64,000 nucleotides of DNA from Neovahlkampfia damariscottae (GCA_016618085.1 JABLTG010000009.1:62001-126000), one strand, 5' to 3'; positions 22,914 through 33,811 are shown, numbered from the stretch's first letter. A program made the numbers and translations. The notes: generated from the sequence alone by a model not told the origin.

Positions 22914-24065
22914 TTAATTTTTTCTAAAATCTTCATATCTTTCCATGTATGAAAATTGTTCTTCTTTTGATCCTGCCAATTTAATTTCTTCTTCTTTTTC
23001 TTTTGGTTTGAAATTTCTTGGTGGTATGTTGACAGGAACTGATGATGAATATAAAAACATTGATTTCTTTCGAGTTATTTCTTCATCTTCATCATTTTCT
23101 TTTGTAATTTCTTCTTCAACTTCGGAATCTGATGAATGTCTATCAACAAAATCATTTGATCCCTTTCACAGAAATGTTAATTTTTTTTTTTTTGTTACCA
23201 TTTCATCAATGTCACCTGTTTCATCTTCAAAGAAGAATAAAGCTGATTTTGATTCATTTGATTTTGATTTATTACTTGAATTTGATATTTTTCTTTGTAA
23301 TTTTTTTTCTTTTTTCTTCAAAGGAACATTGATGTCTTTTGATTTTGATCGAAGTTTTGTTTTAATTTCTTCTTCTTCTTCTTCTTGTTGATTTGAAAAG
23401 TCCAAAGATTTTTGTTGTTCTTTTTTTGATGATGGTTTTAATTGGTTTATTAATTTTATCAATTTTTCTTTATCTTCAATTCCTTTTTTTAATAATTTTT
23501 GATATTCTTTTTTTTGTTCTTGTTCAAATTTTTTTATTCTTTTTTCCATTTCAAACTTTTCATTTTCCATTCTTGAATTAAATTTCTCTTGAATATAAAA
23601 TGTCTTTTGATTTTGAACATAACTTAAAGTTGCATCTTTTTCATTTTCAAAAATATTAATTTCAAATGTTTGACTAAAAGTTGATTTATTTTGAATTTCT
23701 TCTTTTTTATTATTTGAAGGTATTAAAAGTGTTTGTTTTTCATTTTCTAATAAAAATGGTAATTTACAATTTCCGCACTTTAGAAGTTTCCATTCTCCAA
23801 TTATTTCAAAAATTTGTAAAACAGGGATGGTCTTCAATAATTAATGAGATTTTTTTGTTTTTACATACCACTACAGTTCCAGCTAATGATGAAAATTCAT
23901 ACAATTCTTCATTTGAAACATTCAAAACTTTGTGTTTTTTAATTTTTTCTTCTTCTTACTTTTTGCTTCTTCTTCTGTCAAAACATCTTTTATTTTTATT
24001 TTTTTGTTTAAATTATAACTTAATTCCAAATTCAAACATGAACAACAAGTGTATTCTGGTTCCAT
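22914..24065 (-). CDS. Zinc-binding coiled-coil protein, unknown family
   Basis: Four exons (24065-23960, 23927-23869, 23831-23199, 23162-22914), introns 32-37 nt, 348 aa. The N-terminus has CCSC and, about 75 residues later, KLLKCGNCKLPFLLE; together they could form a Cys4 zinc site. A long charged coiled coil follows (RMENEKFEMEKRIKKFEQEQ and beyond), then a poly-Glu tract, a basic NKSKSNESKSALFFFEDE region and an Arg/Lys/Glu-rich tail with SVPVNIPPRNFKP. The overall look is nuclear or cytoskeletal. I do not recognise the family. The ATG lies about 26 nt after a CCAAT box. Confidence 0.65.
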
Positions 24066-24109
24066 TATTTGAGAAATGAAAATTATTGGTTAAAAAAAAG
24101 AACAAATTT

Positions 24110-25086
24110 TTATTGGAAATAAGAATGAAGAAGCGCGCATTCAGATGAAATTCTTTTTGAAGGATTTACAGAAATTAATTTTGATAATAAATCAACTCCT
24201 TCTTTTGATATATCTTTGATAATTGTGTCAATAGATGCATTTAAAAAAGTCGGAAAAATAAAATCTAACTCCTTACATCGTTCTTGACCTTCTTTCCATC
24301 CATTTTCTTCAGGAGTTCCTAAAATTGAAAATATATGTAATAGTTGTTCTTTTTCATCTTTTCCTGTAAATAGAGGTCTTTTGAGATACAACTCTGCCAT
24401 CTATTTCATTTTAAAAGTAAAATGAATTTACAATTGAACCTATAGACCAAATATCAACAAATTCATCATATTCTTTCATATTGAGTAATTTCTCCGGTGA
24501 ACGATACCAAATGGTACCTAAATATTCTCTTGAATTTTTTATTCCATTTTCTTTCAATATTGTCGAACCAAAATCGATGATTTTCAATTCTAAATTCTTC
24601 TTAACTAAAATATTTTCAGGTTTTAAGTCTTGATGAATGAATCCTTTCTTTCAAATTTTTTTATTTTTTTTCACAATCTTACTTTATGAATATAATCAAT
24701 TCCTTGTAATAGTTGTTGAAGTAAAATTTTAATTTGATCTTCATATATTTTGTTTTCAATTGAATGATATAATTCATAAAGATTTTGATTCCAAAATTGA
24801 AAAATGAGGTATAAATCTTCATCTTTTCTTATAACTTTTAATAATTTGATGATATTTTTATGATTTAAAGAAATCAATGCCTTATGATTAAGAATATTAA
24901 TCAAACTTGTATCTCTTTTGAATTTAAAACTTGATCCCAACTCTTTATTTTTCTTTGTAATTTTTTAATGGCCACCTAAAATAAATTTTGAAAAAAAAAA
25001 ACCATTTGGTTGTCTTCATCTATTGCTCTTACAACTGTTCCAAATGTTCCTTTACCTAGAAACTGTTCGATTTTGTATTTTTCCAT
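24110..25086 (-). CDS. CMGC/CDK-like protein kinase with an apparent 1-nt frameshift
   Basis: Four exons (25086-25003, 24975-24683, 24647-24432, 24400-24110), about 294 aa. MEKYKIEQFLGKGTFGTVVR is the glycine-rich loop, VAIKK the catalytic Lys strand, HQDLKPEN the catalytic loop, DFGS the metal site, GTIWYRSPEKLL the activation segment end, and DIWSIGSIMAELYLKRPLF a CDK-like helix. The usual HRD Arg is Gln, so it is a non-RD kinase. Exon 2 does not stay in one frame: the VAIKK frame and the following KELGSSFKFKRD frame differ by one base at the A-run near 24944-24948. Adding one A restores both. An alternative acceptor after TTACAAAG would keep frame but delete the catalytic Lys. Sequencing error, pseudogene or isoform are all possible. 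Confidence 0.75.
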
Positions 25087-25187
25087 CACCTTTAGTTTTG
25101 ATCAAGTTTTCAACGGTAAAATTCCGGTCCAATTAAAAATATTCACCAATTAGAATTTCCTTAGAAGAAAAAAGTTAGTGAGAAAAC
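25087..25187. promoter_or_regulatory. Divergent promoter, kinase / SAR1, two CCAAT boxes
   Basis: 101 bp between opposing ATGs. CCAAT occurs at 25129-25133 and 25146-25150. No other signal is seen. Confidence 0.5.
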
Positions 25188-25815
25188 ATGTGGTTATTTT
25201 CATTTGATTGGATGTACAGCGTTTTAGGCTTTCTTGGACTTTACCAAAAATCAGGTAAAATCCTCTTTTTAGGTTTGGACAATGCAGGAAAAACAACATT
25301 ACTCCATATGCTCAAAAGTGAAAAATTAGGAACTTATCTACCAACACAATACCCAAGTAAACATTTTTAAATAAATTAAAAACAAAACAAAAGATGTTGA
25401 AGAATTAGTTTTAGGAAATATAAACTTCAAAACTATTGATCTTGGTGGACATGAATTAGCACGTAGAATGTGGAAAGAATATTCAACAGATGATGTTTCT
25501 GCAATTGTCTTTATTGTAGATGTTGCTGCACCACAAAGATTTGGTGATGCTAAAAATGAGTTACATGACCTTCTTAAAAATGAATCACTTCAAAAAGCTC
25601 CATTTTTAATTTTAGGAAATAAAATTGATAAACCAAAAGCTGTTTCTGAAGATGAATTAAAATATAGTTTAGGAATAGATGGTATGACAACTGGAAAAAA
25701 TGAAAAAAATTCAAAAGTTCAAATTGTCAAACCAATAGAAGTTTTTATGTGTAGTATTTTGGAACAAACAGGATACGGTGAAGGATTTAGATGGTTATCA
25801 AGTTATTTAGAATAA
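25188..25815 (+). CDS. SAR1: Small GTPase Sar1 (COPII coat)
   Basis: Two exons (25188-25356, 25394-25815) give 196 aa, the usual Sar1 length. The N-terminal amphipathic membrane helix region begins [34 protein letters not shown] is the P-loop, [15 protein letters not shown] is switch II with the Sar1-type DxGGH, and LGNKIDKP is the base-specificity motif (NKxD). Sar1-GTP inserts its helix in the ER membrane and recruits Sec23/24. The protein lacks an N-myristoylation Gly2, which separates it from Arf. Its 3' end overlaps the converging CDP-alcohol transferase gene by 13 bp. Confidence 0.95.
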
Positions 25816-27019
25816 ACTTTTATTTTTAAAAAATGAATATCCAAAATTTTACAAAAATCTGAAATAATTTCAAAAATAAAAAAAGAATAAATTATTAAAT
25901 TATAAATTATTCCAAAAAGAAGAAAATTAAAATTATTGGTTCTTAAAATAATTTGAATCCAAATTGGTATTAAAATTAAAATAAAACGAAATGAAAATCG
26001 ATCATATTCCATTAAAGTAACTCGACATACATCCATAGTTGTTGATATTGTAGCAAAAAATATTGAAAAATAAAATACTATAAAAAAAAAGAATTAAAAT
26101 TGAATATATTCTCTATAATACCAGTCAAATATTGATGATTTAACCATAAATGTTCATTCGTTTTACAAAATAAAATAAAATGAAAAGATATTAAAAATAG
26201 AGGTATTAAATCTAAAATTGGAATTAAAATAGATTGATTTTGTTTCATTAAAGTTGATATTATAATTCTAAAACTTGTAAAAAAACAATTCAAAAAAATT
26301 ATAATCACAATAATTTCTCCAACTGAAAAATTAAAAAATTGAAAATGAATAAAATTAAAATTAAAAAATAATGATAATAATTCAAACATTATTAAATTTA
26401 TTCCATCTCCAGAACTTAAATATCCTTTTTGAAAATTTAATTTTTTTTTTTTTACCGAGGACGAACTTGTTTGTATGAAAATGTTCCCAATGAGAAGTGA
26501 AAAATATAGACCACATGAATGGGAAATAATAAATAGAAGAATTGAAGTGAGTAGTTGAGTCGTAAAAATTGACTGATGAAAACATCAATGCAACTAATGA
26601 ATGAACAAAAGCATCAACACCATGATCGAAAATTTCACCTAATTGAGATGAATTTTTAGTCGCTCTTGCTTGTTTTCCATCAATTCCTTTAAAAAATTAA
26701 AAAAAAAAAAAACGAAAAAAAAAAAACCGTCAAAAGTTTGATATAAAAACAAACCAACAACTGAAACTATCATTGAAATTTTTGAATTTGGAAAACATAA
26801 AGTAAATGAAAGAATTGATATTAAAGCGAATATTAGTCCTAAAAGCGTCAATAAATTTGGAGCAATCCAAGAAGGTATAAAATAATTTTGAACAAAACTC
26901 CAAAATGGATCTAATATGAACTTTTCTGATAATGAATTGTTCTCGACAACAAAAACATAATTTTTTGTCTTTTTTCCATCTTTCAAATTTTTTTTTGCTT
27001 CTTCATTTAAGATGGTCAT
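25803..27019 (-). CDS. CDP-alcohol phosphotransferase (choline/ethanolamine phosphotransferase)
   Basis: Four exons (27019-26728, 26686-26456, 26424-26122, 26077-25803) give 366 aa. The CDP-alcohol phosphotransferase motif is restored across an intron: FDGIDGKQARAT ... GEIFDHGVD, i.e. D-G-x2-A-R-x8-G-x3-D-x3-D, with the catalytic Asp residues. Several membrane helices follow (FIPSWIAPNLLTLLGLIFAL before it, GEIIVIIIFLNCFFTSFRII after it). The enzyme makes phosphatidylcholine or phosphatidylethanolamine from CDP-base and diacylglycerol in the ER/Golgi; the head-group preference cannot be judged. I chose ATG 27019 because an inverted ATTGG..CCAAT pair lies directly upstream; no better ATG lies in the longer open frame. 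Confidence 0.93.
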
Positions 27020-27058
27020 TTGATTGGTGTAATTAACCAATCGGAGGTGAAGTGAATA
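27020..27058. promoter_or_regulatory. 39-bp divergent promoter with an inverted ATTGG-N9-CCAAT pair
   Basis: Only 39 bp separate the ATGs of the CDP-alcohol phosphotransferase (minus) and the Tul1-like E3 (plus). ATTGG at 27023-27027 and CCAAT at 27037-27041 form an inverted pair. The upstream flank of each gene therefore reads CCAAT shortly before its own ATG. This is the smallest promoter seen here. Confidence 0.6.
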
Positions 27059-28999
27059 ATGAAAACAACTTTCCTTTTGTTGTTTTTTTTTGTACATTTT
27101 ATTTCAACTGAATTTGTAAACATTGTACCTGATCCAAATAAAATAATTTCAAAAAATATTTCAAACTCATACATTGGTTTGCTTTAATAAAAATTAAAAA
27201 AAAAAAAAAAAAGGTTCATGGAAAAAACTGAAAGGAACCATGTTAAAAAAAGAAGGAAAGATATTTAATTCAAGAATTATTTCCAAAAATATAAATCCAA
27301 TGTTTGTTATTAAAAATTATAGAAAGGTAAAAAACCTCAACTTGAAGTTTTGAAACTTTTTTTAGATTCCATTTCATTTTATAAAAGGTAATAAATTGAT
27401 CCAATTAATTCAAAAAAAAAAGGTGATATTGCCATTCGAGACGGTGAATATATTCATGATGAATTATGGATTTATAAAATACATGGTGTATATAATATTT
27501 TAAAAGGTGTTTTTCATTTTTATGCATTTCCTTCTTCTTTAGAAACAAGGTAAACTAATTTCAAAAAATGAAACTAAAATGTAAACAAAAAACAAACTAA
27601 CTTTTTTTTTTTGTTCAGTCAAGTCCAAATTATTCTAAATTTCGACAAGAGAATAGGTTTAATGAAACAGATGCTGCTTTATTTTTTAAAATTGGTTTAA
27701 GTCAACAAAAATTACCAGTTCCAAGAATTTTACCAAATAAAAAACATAATTGTTTTTTTGTTGGTTATATGACAGCAAAAGAATTAGAAAAGTCAGGTGA
27801 ATCAAAAATATCAAATGTTATTTTGAAAGGAATAATGAAAAGTCCAAATTGTAACTCAAAATTATCATTGGATCTTCAAACTTTTTTTACCGACAAATGT
27901 AAGCCATTATAAAAATTAAAAAAAAAAAAAGATTATCAGTCAGCTTCCTATTATGCATTTATGGTTTCAATTGTTACTTTTTTCGAAATTTTTGCGACAG
28001 TATACCAAATGATGTTGACTAGAACACAGTCAACTTCTTCAAGAGTTTCTTTAATGATGATAGGACAACAAGCTGTACTAAAATATGATATACTAACATG
28101 TATTAATAGATAATGGATGCATATTTATGCTTAATTCATTTAGCTATTGCTCTTTTCTTTCAAGGATTATTTCATGCTTTCACTATTGCTTCATTTTTTA
28201 AATTTACCTTATTTACGATATTCGAAATGAGATATTTATTGTTAATTTGGAAATCAAGAAGACCTCAAAATTTTGGTGAATGGGGTTCTGTTCGTCAGGA
28301 ATTTCAAACACTTTATACAAGATTTTGTAAGAAGAAATTTTTTATTTAAAAAGAAATTTAGATGGAGGAATGTTTATATTTTTAGTTGTTGTTTACCAAG
28401 CAAATCATTTATTTAGATATATGTTGTTTGTTCTATTTTCGTTTTTTGTACCACAAATATATTGTAATATAACAAGAGATTCAAAACAATCAATATCACC
28501 TGTTTGTAAGATTACTATTGAAATATATTAATTATTTTAGATGTTATTGTGATTTCAATGTGTAGATTAGTTTTACCTTTCTATTTTTTTGGTTGTCCTT
28601 ATAATTTATTTCACTTTGAATCAAATTATATTTTTTGTTTAATTTTAGTTTTATGGATGATATTCCAAGCTGCAGTATTAATTTCCCAATATTATTTTGG
28701 ACCAAGGTAAAAAGTAGAATTTATTGATTTTTGATAGGTGGATGTTTCCTTCTTTTATTTTACCAAAAAAATATGAGTATACAAGAAAAGTAGATCCAAC
28801 TTTATTATCAGAACAAGATTGTGTCATTTGTATGTCTTCTATTGATGATGAAAATTATTTAATCACTCCTTGTAATCATTTCTTTCATGTTGAATGTTTA
28901 AATCGTTGGATGGAAGAAAAAATGGAATGTAAGTTTCATTATTAATTTTTCATAACCATTATAGGTCCTACTTGCCGTAATAGTTTGCCGGAGATTTAA
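27059..28999 (+). CDS. TUL1: Transmembrane RING E3 ubiquitin ligase, Tul1/Dsc1 (FLY)-like
   Basis: Eleven exons, including one of 22 nt (27366-27387), give 508 aa. MKTTFLLLFFVHFISTEFVN is a signal peptide. A lumenal domain follows (GSWKKLKGTMLKK, GDIAIRDGEYIHDE, IHGVYNILKGVFHF) typical of the Tul1/FLY family, then about six to seven membrane helices. The C-terminal RING-H2 finger is CVICMSSIDDENYLITPCNH...HVECLNRWMEEKMECPTCRNSLP, with all zinc ligands. In yeast Tul1 is the catalytic subunit of the Golgi/endosome Dsc complex that ubiquitinates membrane proteins for sorting; plant FLYs act on pectin enzymes. Introns are 31-39 nt except 59 and 74 nt. The divergent partner makes ER/Golgi phospholipid. 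Confidence 0.93.
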
Positions 29000-29188
29000 T
29001 CAAAAATAGAAATTATTCGTTCAACATTCAAATGTTCAAATTATTAATAAAATATGTATTTAAATACAATTCATTTTTATTTTGTTTTCATCGTCAAAAT
29101 TAATTAAAATTATCCAATAGGAATCATTCCTTGTTTTCCTAATTTGATTGGGTTAGAGAGTTGAAGCTAAAACTTACTCTTTTTTTTG

Positions 29189-29919
29189 ATGAACGGTACA
29201 ACAGATGATTTGAGACAAAGAAACGCGTCTACAAATAGGTCTAGTCACTCCATTCTATGTACATTAGAAGATAGTTGTCCTCCAATTTTCGAGAATTGTA
29301 TTATAGCTGTCAGTAGCGACTACGACTCATTAACAAGACATGGTATACTGATGCAGTGCAGACTTTTAGGAGCAAAAGTTAAACCAAATTATGAAACCGA
29401 TTGTACACATTATATTTCTCAGTTTCAAACAAACGAAGATTTTGAAGCAGCTTCAAGCGAGAACAAAACTATTGTATCACTTCAATGGCTTCAAGATTGT
29501 ATAAAACAACAAAGCTTACTCAAACCATTCAAGATTGGTCTTCATTATCCACTAAAAGATCCAAAAGGAATTTCAAAAATGAAAAACTTGGTAAGAAAAA
29601 AAAAAAAAAGAATTAAAAAAATACAGGTAATATCGGTGACTGGTTATGTAGGAGAAGAAAGAAATGAATTGAAATATTTAATTCGTTCATCCGGAGCAAA
29701 ATACTCTGGTTCTTTATCGAAAAAAGAAAATACTCATCTGATTTGTAAATATCCTGAAGGAGAGAAATTTAGAAGAGCTTTAGAATGGTAAAATAAAAAA
29801 TGTATTCATATTTTTCAAGGGATATTTCAGTTGTAAACGAACGTTGGTTGTTCAGTTGTATTGAACATTGGGACAGAATAGATGAAAAATATTATTTTGA
29901 TATTGAAGTTAATCGCTAA
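29189..29919 (+). CDS. Tandem-BRCT protein
   Basis: Three exons (29189-29590, 29627-29787, 29820-29919) give 220 aa. BRCT 1: ENCIIAVSSDYDSLTRHGIL, GAKVKPNYETDCTHYI and IVSLQWLQDCIKQQSLL with the conserved Trp. BRCT 2: VISVTGYVGEERNELKYLIR, SGAKYSGSLSKKENTHLICK, GEKFRRALEW and VVNERWLFSC. Tandem BRCTs bind phosphoserine peptides in DNA-damage or cell-cycle proteins; THLIC and the TG/GA positions are preserved. This one is just the two domains, shorter than TopBP1, PTIP or ECT2, which it resembles most in the second repeat. The first intron (36 nt, 29591-29626) has no stop and is a multiple of three, so a retained form would add 12 basic residues. Confidence 0.9.
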
Positions 29920-30095
29920 GACCTCAAAATAAAATACCAACTGAATCATATTTTTCAATAAAAATTAATTTTTAAAATAAGTAATGTAATTATCTGTTTT
30001 GAGAAAAAAATCAAAAAGAAGAAGAATTGAAACCAAAATGGTTGTTTAGATGTATTTTACATTTCAGTTTGATTTCTTATTCAATTTGACAAAAT

Positions 30096-30649
30096 TTATT
30101 TTAAAATTTGAGCAAATGAGATTTTATCTTCTTTTGTTTCATTCTTTCCACAATTTATTTTTTTCAAATCAGTACCACCTTCTTCAACAAACGCTTTTAA
30201 TGCAGGTATCATTTTTTGGATCACTTTTTGTTCAATATTACAACCTTCAAAATTAATTCTATTATTTTAAATCAATTTCAATTTATTACTCTGAAATGGT
30301 ATCATTATATGAAATTAATTCATCTAAATTCAAGTTTTTTCCTTTAATTTTTGGATTGAAAGAAAAATCAACCACTCTGACACTTTCGTTTTCAAAAAGT
30401 GCTTCTATTATTTCTTTAACATCAATGTCACTTAGATCTTGATTTTTTAGGATGACTTTGGTGATTTTATTATTTTTTATTTTTGAAATAATATCAAAAT
30501 AAGGATGTACAATTTTCTACAACAACAAAGTTGTTATGAATTAAAAAAAATGTTACATTCAATTCTTTTTGGTTCTTTTCTTCCAGATTTTGAAATAATA
30601 CATCATTTTCATTCTTAAGTATTTTGATTTTTTCTAAAAGAGTGTCCAT
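30096..30649 (-). CDS. Small leucine-rich-repeat protein (160 aa)
   Basis: Three exons (30649-30557, 30516-30290, 30258-30096), introns 40 and 31 nt. The protein reads MDTLLEKIKILKNENDDVLF, then ITKVILKNQDLSDIDVKEII and VRVVDFSFNPKIKGKNLNLD. A further repeat is completed across the second intron (SEINFEGCNIEQKVI). These are RI-type/cytoplasmic LRRs (LxxLxLxxNxI-like), similar to the C-terminal fold of tropomodulin or SMC-associated LRR proteins, but too short to name. No signal peptide. Function unknown. It shares a 72-bp divergent promoter with the nuclease gene. Confidence 0.6.
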
Positions 30650-30721
30650 GGTGGTAAATTAAACAAACAGTTCTATTGGACTAAAATTTGAATCGTTTCA
30701 TTGGTGTTTTGTTGTTGATTA
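30650..30721. promoter_or_regulatory. 72-bp divergent promoter with two ATTGG boxes
   Basis: Lies between the small LRR gene (minus) and the PDE12-like gene (plus). ATTGG occurs at 30675-30679 and 30700-30704. Confidence 0.5.
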
Positions 30722-31861
30722 ATGGAAGACCAACAAGTGCTTTTATTCAACGAAGATATGACGACGCATGATGGACTGATTGAATTTGAATGTAATGAAA
30801 TACCAATGGAAAGAATACCTATAAAACCCAAATTAAAAATCCATATTTTATGTCCGTTTTCCATTCAATGGTTTCGTTTAGAAGAGAATAGGAAAGTTTT
30901 AGTTTGTCAGCAATTAAATTTTACTCCAAAAGAAAAAGACATTGGTTTTAAATTCGAAATTTTATGTATTTTAATTTCTTCATTGAAAAAAGCTAAAAAG
31001 AGTTTTATAACTGAAGAAGTGCTGCCCTTCCCTAAAATACTCATGAAAAGAGAATTAAAATTGACTGAATCAGAAGTAAAAGACGAGGAATTGAAATTTA
31101 GAATAATAAATTATAATATACAACATCCTTCAAGAGTCTTAAATAATTTCATATTACCACCGTATTCTCTGGAAGAAAATTATCGAAATATATTAATTTT
31201 AGAAGAATTGAAATTATTGGACGGAGATATCATTTGTTTACAGGAAATTTTTGGCGCAAAGAATTTACATTTTTTTGAAAAAGAACTAAAAAAATTAAAT
31301 TTTAAATTATTCAAAGCAGATGATCTATTTGAATTTGAAAATTTAATTTTTATTAACGAAAATAAATTTAAGGGATTGAAGAAATTCTTTATTGACTTTG
31401 ACAAATCAATTATGAAATTATTCAAAAACGAAAATTTTGAAAAAACAAAAAAATTTGCTCTCATATTAGAAATTGAAAGAATAAAAGATGGAAAATCATT
31501 TCTATTGATAAATTCACAATTTTCAAATCAAAATTCTGAAAATGAATCAACTACATTAATACAAGGATTAAAATCAATTTTGAAAGAAGAATTTGATAAT
31601 TCATCAATGATTTTTTGTTTAGATTTGAACAGAGAAAATACTGAAAAATTATTTAAACAAGAGAATTTTAAATCATCTTATGAAGAATTATTCAAAAATC
31701 AATTTCAATATTTAAAATATTCAACATTGACTACATCAAATGATTATGTTTTTTATAAAAATATGAATTTAATTTCAGGTTTAGAAATAAATAAAGAAGA
31801 TAATTATCCATCTGAATTATTTTGTTCAGATCATGTTTCAATGGTCTTTGAATTTGAATAA
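30722..31861 (+). CDS. Endonuclease/exonuclease/phosphatase-family protein, PDE12/CCR4-like
   Basis: Intronless, 379 aa. An N-terminal beta-rich domain of about 120 residues precedes the EEP fold: FRIINYNIQHPSRVLNNFIL, PPYSLEENYRNILILEELK, GDIICLQEIF (metal-binding Glu), INSQFSNQN, IFCLDLNRE, TTSNDYVFY, and the terminal FCSDHVSMVFEFE (catalytic SDH). This order and the PPYSLEENYR block fit 2'-phosphodiesterase/Angel/CCR4 deadenylases, which trim poly(A) or 2'-5'-linked tails. The canonical metal residues N, E, D and H are present, but the NxQ/H loop reads NSQF where CCR4 proteins usually have N-T-H. That lost His could weaken catalysis. No mitochondrial presequence is obvious. Confidence 0.72.
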   Translation: MEDQQVLLFNEDMTTHDGLIEFECNEIPMERIPIKPKLKIHILCPFSIQWFRLEENRKVLVCQQLNFTPKEKDIGFKFEILCILISSLKKAKKSFITEEVLPFPKILMKRELKLTESEVKDEELKFRIINYNIQHPSRVLNNFILPPYSLEENYRNILILEELKLLDGDIICLQEIFGAKNLHFFEKELKKLNFKLFKADDLFEFENLIFINENKFKGLKKFFIDFDKSIMKLFKNENFEKTKKFALILEIERIKDGKSFLLINSQFSNQNSENESTTLIQGLKSILKEEFDNSSMIFCLDLNRENTEKLFKQENFKSSYEELFKNQFQYLKYSTLTTSNDYVFYKNMNLISGLEINKEDNYPSELFCSDHVSMVFEFE

Positions 31862-31933
31862 ATTTTAGATTTTTTATGTTGACCAATTATTTTAGTTGAT
31901 CTGGTTTTCTTAGTGAGAAATTGAACAAAAAAA

Positions 31934-33495
31934 ATGAAAGGAGAAGTTTTATTCATTTATATGAATAATGAAAAACCATCCAAATTTTATAATAAATATA
32001 ATTTGTTAACAACAATTCAAGTTGAAAAAAAAAAAAAATTAAAAAAATAGTTAATGAAATGTAAAGTAAAAGATGCCGAAAAAATAACCAGTTTAATTTT
32101 CAAAATGGTTTCAAAAAATATCAATTTAGAATTTGATGACTCAAAAATAGATTCAAAAATATCAGAAACCAATTCACAATATTTTAATTTATCCACCAAT
32201 CCAAACTCTTATCAAATTAAAAATGATTTAAACATTGAATTAAAAAAACAAATTGAAAAATATTTAATTTATCAAAATGAAAATATCATTTCTATTGAAA
32301 GAGAATTATTTTATGATTTAATTTCAATCATTCTAAAATCATTTGGTTATGTAAAAAATGAAACGAACGAATCAAAAATTGAAGATTTTAAAATTGCATG
32401 TGATTTTCAAGAAAAGAAAATTCCAATTATAATTCTATTAGGAGGAACATCTGGTTGTGGTAAAAGTACTTTATCTTCTTTATTGGGAACAAGATTAGGA
32501 ATAACTCAAATTTTAAGTACAGATTCAATTCGACATATGTTGAGAGGATTTATCAATGAAAATGAAAATCCAATAGTTTTTTCATCAACTTATCATGCTT
32601 ATGAACATTTAAAAAAATCAAAAAAAATTGGAAAAGAATTAGTAATAGAAGGATATAAAAAACAATGCGAATCAATTTTCAAATATATTGAAAAATTTAT
32701 TGAAAAATCATTAAAAAATAATAATTCTTTGATTATTGAGGTACTATTTGATTCATTTCAATCAAAATATAAAGGGTGTTCATTTAACGACTGATTTTAT
32801 GGTTAACCTATTAAAGAAATATAAAAATATTTTACCTTTTGTAATTTATATTTCAAATGAAGAAAAACAAAAAGAAAGATTTTCTGTTAGAAGTAAATAT
32901 ATGACATTAGATCCAAAATTTAGTATTTATTATTTTTTAATTTTTTAATTTTTAATCTTTCTAGATAAATACATTAAATATTTTGAGAATATAAGAATTA
33001 TTCAACAGTATAATGTTGATTTAGCAAATGATTTTTTGATTCCATTGATTGATAATACATCAATTGACCGAAGTATTGCATCAATTCAATATTCAATATT
33101 TCATTCGTTAAAATTACTTTCTACAAAAAGGAATTTATTTGATGACGAAAAACAACATTGTTTATTTAAAATTAGGAAGGTATTTTTTGATTGTTTATTT
33201 TATTGAATAGCCTGGTCCTTATGCATGGTCTTCAAAATCAATGTTGAAAGTTATTTTAAAAAAACGATCTTCTTTGCAATTAGAAAAAGAAAGAAAAATG
33301 AATCAAGAAATTGAAAAGAAAGAAAGAGAAGTTCAATCAAGAAGAAGGTCATCTTTACAAATGGATCAAAGTCCAGATTCAAAAATCAAAACGAATCTAT
33401 CTTCAAGTGTTGGAAAGTTTATTGAATTTTCGGAAGAAGATACTGAAAGTGATGAAGGTTCTTTGTATAATGATGAAGAAAGGTATAACGAATAA
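31934..33495 (+). CDS. 2-phosphoglycerate kinase-like P-loop protein
   Basis: Five exons (31934-32020, 32051-32740, 32775-32922, 32965-33179, 33211-33495) give 474 aa. Near residue 155, IPIIILLGGTSGCGKSTLSS is the Walker A loop, followed by LGITQILSTDSIRHMLRGFI, IEGVHLTTDFM (Walker-B side) and the lid segment KERFSVRSKYMTLDP. This is the pattern of archaeal 2-phosphoglycerate kinases and their eukaryotic relatives, which phosphorylate a small polyol acid such as 2-phosphoglycerate to the 2,3-bisphosphate. The N-terminal 130 residues may be a regulatory cone-like domain. The Ser/Arg and acidic tail (RRRSSLQMDQSPDSK, EEDTESDEGS) has many possible phosphosites. Eukaryotic substrate unproven. Confidence 0.78.
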
Positions 33496-33547
33496 ATTTG
33501 TGTTGAAGATAATTTTTCAACAATTAGAAGAAATATTGATCAAAGTA

Positions 33548-33811
33548 TTATTTTTTTAAAATTAATTGTAAATTTCTACCATTTAACATAGTTCCATCTA
33601 AATTATTTTGTGCAAGTACAGCGGATTTTGCATCAATAAACTCACAAAATGCGAATCCTTTTGATTTTCCAGTGACATTATCCAAAATCATCCTGAAACT
33701 TGCTATTTCACCATATGGTGAGAGAAGAGCTTGTATATCTTGTTCACTGCAATCTGAAGGTATATTTCCAATGAACAAAATTTTTGGTGATTCAGGTGGG
33801 TTTGAGTTCAT
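33548..33811 (-). CDS. Single RRM protein, CstF64-like
   Basis: Intronless, 87 aa from ATG 33811; the frame is open a little further upstream but the CCAAT box at 33843-33847 supports this start. The protein is one RNA-recognition motif: ILFIGNIPSDCSEQDIQALL (RNP2 = LFIGNI), VTGKSKGFAFCEFIDAKSAV (RNP1 = KGFAFCEF) and NLDGTMLNGRNLQLILKK. The spacing and the GNIP/FCEF sequence are closest to the RRM of cleavage-stimulation factor CSTF2, which binds the GU-rich downstream element of pre-mRNA 3' ends. It lacks the hinge and other domains of CstF64, so it could also be a different small RRM. Confidence 0.85.
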   Translation of the reverse strand: MNSNPPESPKILFIGNIPSDCSEQDIQALLSPYGEIASFRMILDNVTGKSKGFAFCEFIDAKSAVLAQNNLDGTMLNGRNLQLILKK

